In this document: piece after piece, positions 50,643-58,809 of the stretch | Position numbering within the stretch: position 1 is the first letter of the stretch | Layout of the letters: each line of letters starts with the position of its first letter | Assembly: GCF_900142575.1 (NCBI RefSeq) | Contig: NZ_FRBI01000023.1 | Coordinates: 1-64,000, forward strand | Length of the DNA: 64,000 bases | DNA from: Actinacidiphila paucisporea | GTDB taxonomy: Bacteria; Actinomycetota; Actinomycetes; Streptomycetales; Streptomycetaceae | Reading direction: 5' to 3' | Notes under the pieces: model-generated | The model's input: only the letters and a program-made list of their open reading frames with translations | What the model was told of the DNA's origin: nothing | Databases searched by the model: none | Translations under genes and position numbers: made by a program

Positions 50643-51946
50643 GCGGTGCCTCCGACGGTTTCCTCGGCCTTGCCCTCAGCGGTCTCCTCGTGCGCCGCGG
50701 CCCTGCCCCGCTCCTCGTCGCGGTTCGTCCCCGCCATGGCGAGCACGCCGGTGACGGCCGCCGCCAGGGCGCACAGCATCCAGAAGCCGTGGTCGAGCCG
50801 GGTCCAGACGTAGACCGTGATCAGCGGCCCGAGCGCCGCCGCCAGACCGGTGGCCGCCTGCATGACGCCGATGTAGCGGGCCTTCAGCGCGGCCGGGAAG
50901 GTCGCCGGGTGGGCGTACATGCTCGGGCCCGCGATCATCACGCCGGCCACTTCCAGGACCGCGCCCGCCACCAGGTAGACCGGCGAGTGCGCCGACAGCG
51001 CGTAGCCCACGAAGCCCAGGGCGTTGACCAGGTGGCCGACCAGCACCGCGGTGTGGGTGGGGATGCGCAGGATGTACGTGGTGACCTTCAGCTCGCAGGT
51101 GATCAGCACCACGGAGGAGACGGTCAGCACCACGCTGTACAGCGCGGTCGGGTAGGCGTCGGCCCTGATCTGCAGGGGCAGCGCCACCACCGACTGCATG
51201 TAGGCGAGCGTGCCGAGCATGACGGAGCCGAGGAACAGCAGGTACTTGCGGTCCCGCAGGATCGCGGCGTACGCGGCCCGCCCGGTGATCGGCGCCGGTG
51301 CGTCGGCGTCCTCCTCCCCGGCGTCCGCCGCCTCGGTCGCGGCGGCCGGCGCCGCCTGCCGGGGCAGCAGCGCGAACGCCAGGCCGGCGTAGGCCAGCGC
51401 GGTCGCGCCGTCCAGCCAGAACAGCGCGTCCCAGTCGAGGAGGATCAGCCCCGCGGCGATCAGCGGCGCCACCGCGGCGCCGGTGTTCAGCGCGATGCGG
51501 AACATCGAGAAGCCCATGACCTGGTGCCGCTCGGGCAGCAGGTCGCTGAGCAGCACCGAGGCGGCGGGGCGGTACGCCTGCCCGAGCAGGCCCGCGAGGC
51601 CGACCACGAGCAGCAGCGGCACCAGCAGCCCCGAGCGGCTGAACGCCGGTATCACCGCGACCAGCGGCCCGGAGCCCGCCATCGCGGCCACGATGGTGAA
51701 CCGCGGCCCGAACCGCTGGGTGATCTCGCTGCCCAGCATGGTTCCCAGGATCGTGCCCGCGCTGTACGCGACCAGGCTCAGGCCCGCTGCCTGCACCGAC
51801 ATGTGCCGGTGCGTCAGGTACAGCACCAGGAAGGTCTGGACGAACGCGCCCAGCTGGTTGATCAGTACGCCGCCGAGCAGGTAACGCACCGCCGTCGGGG
51901 TCGACTTCAGCGTGTCGAACACGCCGATCTTGCCCTCGTCGGTCAT
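50639..51946 (-). CDS. MFS transporter, putative product exporter
   Basis: A 435-residue protein with about 12 transmembrane helices in two halves and a charged loop rich in Ala/Glu/Asp between them (TEAADAGEEDADAPAP). Helix segments include LGGVLINQLGAFVQTFLVLY, SAGTILGTMLGSEITQRFGP (motif A-like), and VLVGHLVNALGFVGYALSAH. It is most likely an efflux carrier for the cluster product and a self-protection element. AAGGAGG precedes ATG 51946, which overlaps the flavoenzyme stop by 4 bases. Confidence 0.87.
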   Translation of the reverse strand: MTDEGKIGVFDTLKSTPTAVRYLLGGVLINQLGAFVQTFLVLYLTHRHMSVQAAGLSLVAYSAGTILGTMLGSEITQRFGPRFTIVAAMAGSGPLVAVIPAFSRSGLLVPLLLVVGLAGLLGQAYRPAASVLLSDLLPERHQVMGFSMFRIALNTGAAVAPLIAAGLILLDWDALFWLDGATALAYAGLAFALLPRQAAPAAATEAADAGEEDADAPAPITGRAAYAAILRDRKYLLFLGSVMLGTLAYMQSVVALPLQIRADAYPTALYSVVLTVSSVVLITCELKVTTYILRIPTHTAVLVGHLVNALGFVGYALSAHSPVYLVAGAVLEVAGVMIAGPSMYAHPATFPAALKARYIGVMQAATGLAAALGPLITVYVWTRLDHGFWMLCALAAAVTGVLAMAGTNRDEERGRAAAHEETAEGKAEETVGGTA

Positions 51947-53025
51947 ATCGCAGCCTCCTTAGCCGCCGCCGCCAGCGTCGCGGCGACCAGCGGGGCCGAC
52001 GCGAACCCGGAACCCCCGCAGGCCGTACGCGCCCAGACGGCGGGGCTCATCCGGGCCAGCCGGGCACCGCCGGCGGCCGTATCGGTCGTGTAGTGGCACG
52101 CGCGGACCGCGACCACCTGGTAGCCGGCCGGGTCGCGGAGGATCCCGGCGTCCGCCAGCCGCTCCGCCCACGGCGCCTGGTCCTCGGCGCCGGCGTCGGT
52201 GTCCGCCGCCTCCCGGCAGACCGCGTCCGAGCTGACCTTGAGCAGCGTGCCGGCGACCGGCGGCACCACCCAGGCCCGCCCGTCCGCGCCGAGCCCGCCC
52301 ACCGCGGGCGCGTGCCGCCAGCGCCTGGCCTGCCCGCGGCCGGGCCGCAGGTAGACCATCGTCTGGCGGTGCAGCACCGCGGGCAGGTCGACCAGTTCCC
52401 TGGTCCACGGACCCGCCGCGACCAGCACCACGTCACCGCCGACGACCTCGCCGCCGGCCAGCGTGACCTTCCCCGCGTCGGCGTCGACCGCCGCCACCGG
52501 GCTGTACGGGCGCAGCGCCGCCGCGGGCCTGGCCGCCAGCCATCTGGCCGCGGCCCGCAGCACCCGCCCGGCCAGCAGCACGCCGGCCCGCGACTCCCGC
52601 ACGCCCGCGGTGCCGGCCGGGAAGCCGAGCTGCGGCAGCGTGCCGGGGCCGACCGTCTCGACCGGTACGCCCGCCGCGGCCGCGAAGCGCGTCACCTCGG
52701 CGAGCCGCTCGCGCGGCCACGCGGTGACGACGCCCACCTGCCGGTAGCAGCCCGCTCCGAGCACCGGCTCCAGCTCCAGCCAGCGGCGGTGGGCCGCGCC
52801 CATCCGCCGGGTGGCCTCGACGTCGCCCACCGCGAGGGTGCGTAAAGTGCGGTGCTGGTCGTGGGAGGTCGCCGCCGGGTCGGGGATCGCGCCCCGGTCG
52901 AGCACGGTGACCCGGTGCCCGGCGAGCACGCACTCCACGGCGGTCAGCAGCCCGGTGACGCCCGCTCCGACCACGACGACCCGCGCGCCGCCCGTCCCGA
53001 CCCCTGTACCCGGCCTGCCGGTCAC
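51943..53025 (-). CDS. DAO-type FAD-dependent amine/amino-acid oxidoreductase
   Basis: A 360-residue flavoenzyme of the D-amino-acid/glycine oxidase family: the dinucleotide loop RVVVVGAGVTGLLTAVECVL (Gly20, Gly22, Gly25), VTVLDRGAIPDPAATSHDQH, VVGGDVVLVAAGPWTRELVD, and a C-terminal ARTACGGSGFASAPLVAATL FAD segment. In hydrazinoacetate pathways a member of this family (Spb39, Tri27) oxidatively cleaves the N-N linked lysine adduct. The GTG at 53025 overlaps the MetRS-like stop (GTGA), so the two are made together, which strongly supports that role here. Confidence 0.85.
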   Translation of the reverse strand: MTGRPGTGVGTGGARVVVVGAGVTGLLTAVECVLAGHRVTVLDRGAIPDPAATSHDQHRTLRTLAVGDVEATRRMGAAHRRWLELEPVLGAGCYRQVGVVTAWPRERLAEVTRFAAAAGVPVETVGPGTLPQLGFPAGTAGVRESRAGVLLAGRVLRAAARWLAARPAAALRPYSPVAAVDADAGKVTLAGGEVVGGDVVLVAAGPWTRELVDLPAVLHRQTMVYLRPGRGQARRWRHAPAVGGLGADGRAWVVPPVAGTLLKVSSDAVCREAADTDAGAEDQAPWAERLADAGILRDPAGYQVVAVRACHYTTDTAAGGARLARMSPAVWARTACGGSGFASAPLVAATLAAAAKEAAI

Positions 53026-54557
53026 TGCCCGGCGCCGGTCAGCCGGGGCAGCGCGCGCGGCGTGACCTCGGTGGCCGATGACGACGCGGGGACGGCCAGG
53101 TCGGGCAGCGCCCGCTCGGCCAGGTCGATCAGCAGCGGGGCGGCGCAGCGCAGGAAGACGTCCACCTCGTGGCAGAAGTCCCCGGCGTCGTCCGCCGTCA
53201 CCTCCCACCGGTCGAGGCGGCCCAGCTGCTCGGTGAGCGTGAAGGCGGCGCCGGTCAGGCTGAAGCGGCGGGCGTCGTAGGAGGCGCCGAAGCGGTCCGC
53301 CATCCGCGCCGCGGCCTCCCGGGAGCGCGCGGAGACCGGCAGCGGCCCGCCGCCGGCGAACTTCCCGGCCTTGTCGGCCACCCGGTTCCACGGCTCCACC
53401 AGCCGGGACGCGGTCACCTGGTCCATCGCGCCGCGGGTGAAGTTGGTGCGCTGGAAGTCCGGCCCGGTGGCGGCGAGGTAGAAGCGGATCAGGTCCCTGG
53501 GCACCTCGGCGGCGAGCTCCCGGCCGGTGACCACATGGCCGCGGCTGCTGGAGAACTTGTCGTTGTCCAGCTCGTAGAACTCGTTGGTCACGAAGTGCTC
53601 GGGCAGCGCGTAGCCGCCCAGCGCCATCAGCATGGCCACCCCGACCACCCCGAAGGCGAAGCCCGCGTCGGAGCCGAAGAAGTAGACGACCTTCGCGCCC
53701 GACTCGGCGAACCACAGTGCGTCCTCACCGGCCGGCTCCTCGCCGCGCGCCTCGGCGGCCAGCGCCGAGCTGTGCATGCTCCAGGCGATGACCTCGGCGT
53801 CGGCGTAGATCACCTGGCCCTCGACCTCGGGGAAGGGCGCGGGGATGCCCCAGGAGATCGGCAGGGTGACCGGGTAGTCGGGCAGCGGGCGCGCCAGCAG
53901 CTCCTCGATCAGCCGGGCCAGCCGCGGCCGCATGGTGGGGGCGAGCCCCGCGAAGTAGGCGGTCAGCGCCGCCCGGTGCTCCTCGAGGGGCAGGACGAGC
54001 ACCTGGACCTCGCGCAGTTCGACCTCGTCGTCCGGGTGCAGCGTCGACCGCGGGTCGATCAGGTCGCCCGAGCCGATCCAGTGCCCGCACCCCTCGCACA
54101 GCCCGGCGCACCCCTGCGACAGGCAGACCGGGCACGAGCCGCGCACGTACGCGTCGGTGAGGAAGTCCCCGGTGCGCGCCACGTAGGGCAGCGGCACCGA
54201 ACGCAGCGCGAGGCGGCCCGCGCCGTGCAGCCGCTGGAAGAAGTGCTGGACCCCGGTGACGTACCGCTCGTCGAAGCGCACGAAGCCGTCGGGCTCGATG
54301 CCCACCGCCTCCAGCGTCCGCTCGACCTGCGCACCGGACCTGACCCGCAGCTCCTCCGGCGGCACCCCGAGGCGCCTGGCGGTGGTCACGATGTAGTTCT
54401 GGGTGAAGTGCACGCCGGTGCCGAAGAGCACGTCGCGTCCCGCGGCCCTGGCGTACCTGGCGCAGACGTCGGCGCTCAGGAACGGCCCCGCCAGGTGGCC
54501 GAGGTGAAGATCGCCGTTCGCGGTCGGGCCGGGGGCGATCACCATCGTGCGTTCCAT
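53022..54557 (-). CDS. Stand-alone MetRS-like protein (hydrazine synthetase half candidate)
   Basis: A 511-residue class I synthetase of the MetRS type. HLGH (residues 18-21) is the HIGH motif; KFSSSRG (334-340) stands for KMSKS; a zinc-knuckle region has Cys142, Cys145, Cys150, Cys154 and Cys157; an anticodon-binding-like helical domain follows. In hydrazine synthetases this module activates an amino acid with ATP and esterifies the hydroxylamine oxygen; it is normally fused to a cupin. Here the cupin is a separate gene at 40728-41144. AAAGGATC precedes ATG 54557. It heads the operon with the DAO-type enzyme, MFS and ATP-grasp 1. Alternative: a MetRS copy for self-resistance, less likely given its partners. 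Confidence 0.82.
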   Translation of the reverse strand: MERTMVIAPGPTANGDLHLGHLAGPFLSADVCARYARAAGRDVLFGTGVHFTQNYIVTTARRLGVPPEELRVRSGAQVERTLEAVGIEPDGFVRFDERYVTGVQHFFQRLHGAGRLALRSVPLPYVARTGDFLTDAYVRGSCPVCLSQGCAGLCEGCGHWIGSGDLIDPRSTLHPDDEVELREVQVLVLPLEEHRAALTAYFAGLAPTMRPRLARLIEELLARPLPDYPVTLPISWGIPAPFPEVEGQVIYADAEVIAWSMHSSALAAEARGEEPAGEDALWFAESGAKVVYFFGSDAGFAFGVVGVAMLMALGGYALPEHFVTNEFYELDNDKFSSSRGHVVTGRELAAEVPRDLIRFYLAATGPDFQRTNFTRGAMDQVTASRLVEPWNRVADKAGKFAGGGPLPVSARSREAAARMADRFGASYDARRFSLTGAAFTLTEQLGRLDRWEVTADDAGDFCHEVDVFLRCAAPLLIDLAERALPDLAVPASSSATEVTPRALPRLTGAGQ

Positions 54558-54716
54558 CGATCGATCCTTTGTTCGGCAGCGGTGGGGACGTCTTGTGGGG
54601 TGCCGTGGAAAGCGTCGGGAGGAATTGATCCCACTCACACAGAGAAAAACCCGTTGCGGTGCGCGATTCATCGATGGTGCGGCCACCGGTCGGTTAGTCC
54701 GGCGATGGACGTCATG

Positions 54717-54775
54717 AGGCTAGATTTCGGTTGTTCCCGATCGATAGGGGAGATCTTCCCGAGGACTGGGGAATC
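54717..54775 (-). promoter_or_regulatory. Shared promoter block B (MetRS-like operon)
   Basis: A 59-base block matching those at 41196 and 49268 in sequence and in exact spacing. In the coding direction: GATTCCC, 8 bases, GGGAAGATCTCCCC, TAT, CGGGA and a TAGCCT -10 (complement of 54717-54722). The MetRS-like ATG is about 150 bases downstream, so this transcript has a long leader, unlike the other two. Confidence 0.75.
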
Positions 54776-54784
54776 TGGACCGCC

Positions 54785-54807
54785 GCTTCCCGGCACGGCG
54801 GGGAAGC
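54785..54807. promoter_or_regulatory. Inverted repeat upstream of promoter block B
   Basis: GCTTCCC (54785-54791) and GGGAAGC (54801-54807) form an inverted repeat 10 bases beyond block B. The arms resemble the GGGAA/TTCCC half-sites of the block, so it may be a further binding site for the same regulator. Confidence 0.4.
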
Positions 54808-54914
54808 CCGGGACGCGGCTCCGTGCCCGCGCAACCGCCCAGCAGGCCCCGTACGGACCCGTCGTCGGGGGTGCGGGCCGGGCGGCGGCCGGGCAGTCGT
54901 CCGGACCTGCCAGG

Positions 54915-54949
54915 ACCCGATGCCTTTCCTGCCGGGATCGGCATCGGGT
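54915..54949 (-). terminator. Stem-loop, possible terminator downstream of the XRE gene
   Basis: A perfect 10-bp inverted repeat, ACCCGATGCC (54915-54924) and GGCATCGGGT (54940-54949), with a 15-base loop. It lies about 300 bases past the XRE/MmyB stop at 55244 and ahead of promoter block B. I see no gene between 54558 and 55243. Confidence 0.5.
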
Positions 54950-55243
54950 TACCGGTGAGGCATTAGGGGCGCACGTGACGGAGGGAAAGGGATTTTTCCG
55001 GGCTGGATTACCCGGGACCACGCGAATTTCCGCGGCGTTCGGCTCCGGCACGGCGACCGTATTTCCGGGCGAGGCCCGGGCGGGGATCCGCCCCACGTCT
55101 CGGACGGCGGACAATCCGTTCCGCCCCTCGGGCACCCGGCTGCCGGGGCGGCCCGGCCGGCGCCGCGGTTCTGCCCCGGGCACACGACGAAGGCGGCCCG
55201 CTCAGCGGACCGCCGATGCCGTACGCGCGTGCCGGGCGAGCCC

Positions 55244-56065
55244 TCAGGCGGCGTCCGCCCCGTGCTGGGTGGGCAGGAAGGTCACCATGCGGCGGCGCGG
55301 GTCGTGGGCCGGCGAGGAGACCAGGGTGCGGACGTGCTGGGGGTGGCCGCCGACCGGTGGGACGATGATGCGGACCTGGCCGTCGTTGTGCAGCGTGATA
55401 CGGCTCGACCGGTCCACCGCCCGCCACAGCTCGGCCAGTTCGGGGTGGTCCTGGATCTCGTCGATGATCCCGCGCAGCTCGGCGCTGCGGGTGGTCTCCG
55501 CCTCCAGCCGCAGCTGCCGCAGGTAGGAGGTGGCCCAGCCGTCCTCCCACTCCCCGCACAGCCGGCGGGCGTACGGGGTGAAGAGGACGAACCGCAGCAG
55601 GTTGGCCGGCTCCTGCTCGCCGGCCGACAGGAAGAGGCGCTGCCAGGCGGTGTTGGACTCCTCGATGCGCCAACCGGCGTCCACGGCCAGCGAGGGGACG
55701 GGCAGGGCGCGCAGGTAGCTCGTCCAGCCGGTGACCGCCTCCGGGTCGGGGCGGCTCGGGCCGCGCGGCGGGAAGCCGCCGCTGGCGATGAACCACAGCT
55801 CGTCCCGGCGGGCGGAATCGAGTCCGAGGGCCTGCGCGAGCGAGTCCAGCCGATGCAGCGGGATCGGCCGGACACCGCTCTCCCAGTCCTGGTACAGCCG
55901 GGTTGACACGCCCATGTCCTGCGCCACGTCCTGCTGGCTCACCCCGCTGCGGCGCTTGCCCGCTGCCAGAGGGGTGACGCGGTCCGCCGGGCCGGTGTGG
56001 TGCTTGCGCGCCTGGCGGAGGAAGCCGTGGATCAGTGGCGGGGATTCCCCGTGATGCGGTGCCAT
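55244..56065 (-). CDS. XRE-type regulator with MmyB-like ligand domain
   Basis: A roughly 273-residue regulator. The N-terminal helix-turn-helix is SGVSQQDVAQDMGVSTRLYQ followed by DWESGVRPIP. The rest is the MmyB-like domain (ELWFIASGGFPP, WRIEESNTAWQRLF, NLLRFVLFTPYARRL, VGGHPQHVRTLVSSP), thought to bind a hydrophobic ligand. ATG 56065 is preferred over 56071 because GGGGGAG is then six to seven bases upstream. It flanks the cluster and may be a pathway-specific switch. Confidence 0.83.
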   Translation of the reverse strand: MAPHHGESPPLIHGFLRQARKHHTGPADRVTPLAAGKRRSGVSQQDVAQDMGVSTRLYQDWESGVRPIPLHRLDSLAQALGLDSARRDELWFIASGGFPPRGPSRPDPEAVTGWTSYLRALPVPSLAVDAGWRIEESNTAWQRLFLSAGEQEPANLLRFVLFTPYARRLCGEWEDGWATSYLRQLRLEAETTRSAELRGIIDEIQDHPELAELWRAVDRSSRITLHNDGQVRIIVPPVGGHPQHVRTLVSSPAHDPRRRMVTFLPTQHGADAA

Positions 56066-56695
56066 GGGCATCTCCCCCGAGATCCGGCCGAGGTGATGCG
56101 CGGGCGCGTCACCGTTCGATTACTGGCCATTAGATGGTCTTGGTTCGGCCTGACCACTGTCAACCAATCCCGAGTGCCGCGCTTTGACCTGCGGATTTGA
56201 GCGTCCTTTGAGCAATAGGGAAAGCCCCCACCACCCCCTGGGGCCCCGGATCACCCTGCCCACCAGGCAGTTTGCGCCACCGGGCCGAAATGGCGTACTT
56301 GCGCCACGAGGATCAAATGGGTCTGTCCACATTGGTACGTGTCCCATTTTGGACAACGCCCCGAGCCGGTGTGCGAAGTGCCTGCTAGACGCCCGGACGT
56401 ACGGCAAAACGGCGGCCCCCGGCCCGAATTACGCACCTTTGGGTTCGTAGCGGTGGACACCTCCACTCCGGTACGAATTCTCGTGGCGGTACTCACCGCG
56501 GCGAAAACCTCGCCGGGGCGGGTGACCGACACCAACCCTGCTCCCGGTCGCGGCATCCGAGTCGCCGCGGCCGGGCCGCCGAGGGCCACCGGTCCGCTCC
56601 GCCCGGTTCCGGGGGGGAGCCCTCGGCGGTGAGCGGGGGGCCGGCTTGGCCCGCGGCCCCCCGCCACCTCAAGCACCGCCGTCCCGGAGGTCGTC
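56066..56695. other. Divergent regulatory gap between XRE and PLP-homologue genes
   Basis: 630 bases without a supportable gene and less GC-rich than its surroundings. TTGCGCCAC occurs at 56272-56280 and again at 56299-56307, 27 bases apart. GTCCA and TGGAC near 56320-56360 form a loose inverted repeat. The gap lacks the 59-bp promoter block found elsewhere in the cluster, so these divergent genes are probably under different control. Confidence 0.45.
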
Positions 56696-57982
56696 ATGGC
56701 GTACCTGCCGTTCGCCGCACTGCCCGCCCAGGCGCCCGCGCTCTTCGGCGGCGCCGCGGCCCCCGCCGCCGTGCCCGAGCCGCACCGGCTCATCGGCTAC
56801 GCCGCCGCCGACCCGGACGACACCAGGCAGCAGCTCGCCGCCCTCGTCGCCGCGCTGCGCGCCGCGGAAAGGCACGCGACCGAGCTGGTCGACGACTTCC
56901 CCGCCTCCTACCACGGCGACTACGCCGAGGTGCTGGCCGCGCACGCCGACCTCGACACCGACGAGGACGAGTACGAGGACGTGCCGTCCGCCGCGGCCGA
57001 CCCCGCCGCCGCGGGCGCCGCCGTACTCGGCTTCGAGCGGGCCGTCGTCGACTTCTGCACCGACCTGGCGCTCGGCGACCGCCGCCGCGCCTGCGGCTAT
57101 GTCACGGCGGGCGGCTCCGAGGGCCTGCTGGTCGGGCTGCGCGCCGGACGCGACGCCCTGCCCGGCGCCCCGCTGTACGTGTCCGCCGGCGGGCACCACG
57201 CGGCGCGCCCGCACGCCCGGCAGCTCGGCATGGACGTCGTGGAGGTGCCCCCCGACGCGAACGGCGCCATGGACGCCGGCGCACTGCGGCTGCTGACCGC
57301 GGAACGGCCCGGCGGCGCGGTCGTGCTGGTCACCGTCGCGGGGGCGGAGGACGGCGGCGACGACGACCTGGCCGCGATACGGGCCGCCGCCACCCCGGCG
57401 GGCCCCGTCCACGTCCACGTCGACGCCACCCGCACCGGCCTGCTCGCGCCCTTCTCCCCGCACCCGGTGGCGTGGGACCTGCGGGACGGCGCGGACAGCC
57501 TCTCGCTGACCGCCCACCACCTGCTGGGCCTGCCGGTGCCCTGCGGGGTGGTGCTGGTCGGCTCCGGCCGCGCCGCCAGGGGCCGCGGCTCCACCCCCAA
57601 CCCGCTGGCCGTCGCGCTGCTGTGGTCGGCGCTGCGGGACCGCGGATACCACGGGCTGCGCGCACTGGTGCACGAGTGCTACGACACCGCCGGCTACGCC
57701 GCCGACCACCTCACCGCGGCCGGCTACCGCGCCACCCGCGCCGGGTACGGGCTGACCCTGCGCTTCCCCCGCCCGGCCGCCGCGGTGTGCACCCGCTGGC
57801 GGCTGGCCACCGACGGCCCGCACGCCCGGCTCACCGTGCTGCCACCCCTCACCCGCGCCTCGGTCGACGCCCTGTGCCGCGACCTGGGCACGGGGACCTC
57901 GGTGCCGGCCGGCCCCGCCCACCGTCCGCAGCCCGGCGCGGCCCGTACCGCCGCCGTGGCCGCTTCCCAGCGGGACGGCTGA
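56696..57982 (+). CDS. PLP-dependent decarboxylase homologue lacking the Schiff-base lysine
   Basis: A 428-residue protein of the group II/histidine-decarboxylase-like fold: YGYVTAGGSEGLLVGLR-type phosphate loop (here CGYVTAGGSEGLLVGLRAGR), YVSAGGHHAARPHARQLGMD, VHVHVDATRTGLLAPF with the PLP-nitrogen Asp, and DSLSLTAHHLLGLPVPCGVV. In active relatives the last motif reads S-x-HK with the Lys binding PLP; here it is HH, with His275 in the Lys place. It is thus likely a pseudoenzyme or uses PLP differently. GGAGG lies six bases before ATG 56696. It is coupled to the next gene. Confidence 0.82.
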   Translation: MAYLPFAALPAQAPALFGGAAAPAAVPEPHRLIGYAAADPDDTRQQLAALVAALRAAERHATELVDDFPASYHGDYAEVLAAHADLDTDEDEYEDVPSAAADPAAAGAAVLGFERAVVDFCTDLALGDRRRACGYVTAGGSEGLLVGLRAGRDALPGAPLYVSAGGHHAARPHARQLGMDVVEVPPDANGAMDAGALRLLTAERPGGAVVLVTVAGAEDGGDDDLAAIRAAATPAGPVHVHVDATRTGLLAPFSPHPVAWDLRDGADSLSLTAHHLLGLPVPCGVVLVGSGRAARGRGSTPNPLAVALLWSALRDRGYHGLRALVHECYDTAGYAADHLTAAGYRATRAGYGLTLRFPRPAAAVCTRWRLATDGPHARLTVLPPLTRASVDALCRDLGTGTSVPAGPAHRPQPGAARTAAVAASQRDG

Positions 57983-57983
57983 C

Positions 57984-58778
57984 GTGGCCGGGCGGCACGC
58001 GAGCGACGCCGCCTTACCCGGCCGGGGCGGCACCGGGCCCGAGTGGCTGCTGCCGGTGTCCGTACCCGTCATCCCGCCGGCCACGTCCTACTGGGCCGGC
58101 GACTGGTTCGCGCCCCGGTCAGGACCGGGCAGGGGCGGCGCCCCGGTGAGCGTCGCCGTGCTGCCCGGCGGGACCGTGCACACCTGGGGCACCGTCATGT
58201 CGCAGGCCGGCGACCTCGCCGACGGCACGCACCCGGCGTGGTCGGCCGCCGCCTGGCAGGCCCGCGAGAGCGGGCGGCCCACCCGGGTCGCCGTGGGCTA
58301 CCCCGACGGCCGCGTGGAGACCCGCCTGGTGGCCGCGGACGGCACCGCGAGCCCGGTCGACGGCACCCTGCTGCCGGTGCCCGGCAGATGCCCGCCCGAC
58401 CCCTGCTGGGGCGACCCGCCGGGCCTGGCGCACGAGGAGTGCGCGGCGGGCCCGGGACCCGCCGCCGCGGCCGCGGTCCTGCGCGCCGCGCAGGACGCCG
58501 CGCTCGACGCCGACTGGAAGGCCGCCACGCACTTCTACATGGTCGCCGCCGCGCGGCTGCACGCCCAGGGCTCGGCCGACGCCGAGCAGGTCGCCCGGCT
58601 GGCGGTCTCCGCATGGCTGCGCGCCGGCCGCGGGGAGGCCTCGGCCGGGCCCGGCTTCGCCCTGGTGCACCTGCTGATCTCGACCTTCCCCGGTCTTCCC
58701 GGGCCGATCGCGGCGCTGCTGCGCCGGCTCGCCGACCACCTCCCGGCGGCCGGCCGCAACCGTGTCAGGGGCCGGTGA
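57984..58778 (+). CDS. Unknown protein coupled to the PLP homologue
   Basis: A 264-residue protein from GTG 57984, one base after the PLP-homologue stop, so the two are co-translated. The first 150 residues look all-beta (WLLPVSVPVIPPATSYWAGD, VSVAVLPGGTVHTWGTVMSQ, TRVAVGYPDGRVETRLVAAD), and the last 100 are helical (AAVLRAAQDAALDADWKAAT, HFYMVAAARLHAQGSADAEQ). A CPPDPCWGDPPGLAHEEC segment has three cysteines. No family is recognised. Its partnership with a lysine-less PLP fold suggests a complex or substrate-carrier role. Confidence 0.68.
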   Translation: MAGRHASDAALPGRGGTGPEWLLPVSVPVIPPATSYWAGDWFAPRSGPGRGGAPVSVAVLPGGTVHTWGTVMSQAGDLADGTHPAWSAAAWQARESGRPTRVAVGYPDGRVETRLVAADGTASPVDGTLLPVPGRCPPDPCWGDPPGLAHEECAAGPGPAAAAAVLRAAQDAALDADWKAATHFYMVAAARLHAQGSADAEQVARLAVSAWLRAGRGEASAGPGFALVHLLISTFPGLPGPIAALLRRLADHLPAAGRNRVRGR

Positions 58779-58809
58779 GCGGCGCGGCGGGGGCCGCGCC
58801 GCCGGTGGC

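Noticed and set aside
53022-54557. MetRS-like gene read as a second housekeeping or antibiotic-resistant methionyl-tRNA synthetase
   Set aside because: Possible, but it is coupled to a DAO-type enzyme and shares a promoter block with a cupin and an N-hydroxylase, which fits hydrazine synthesis better. Only a tree can settle it.
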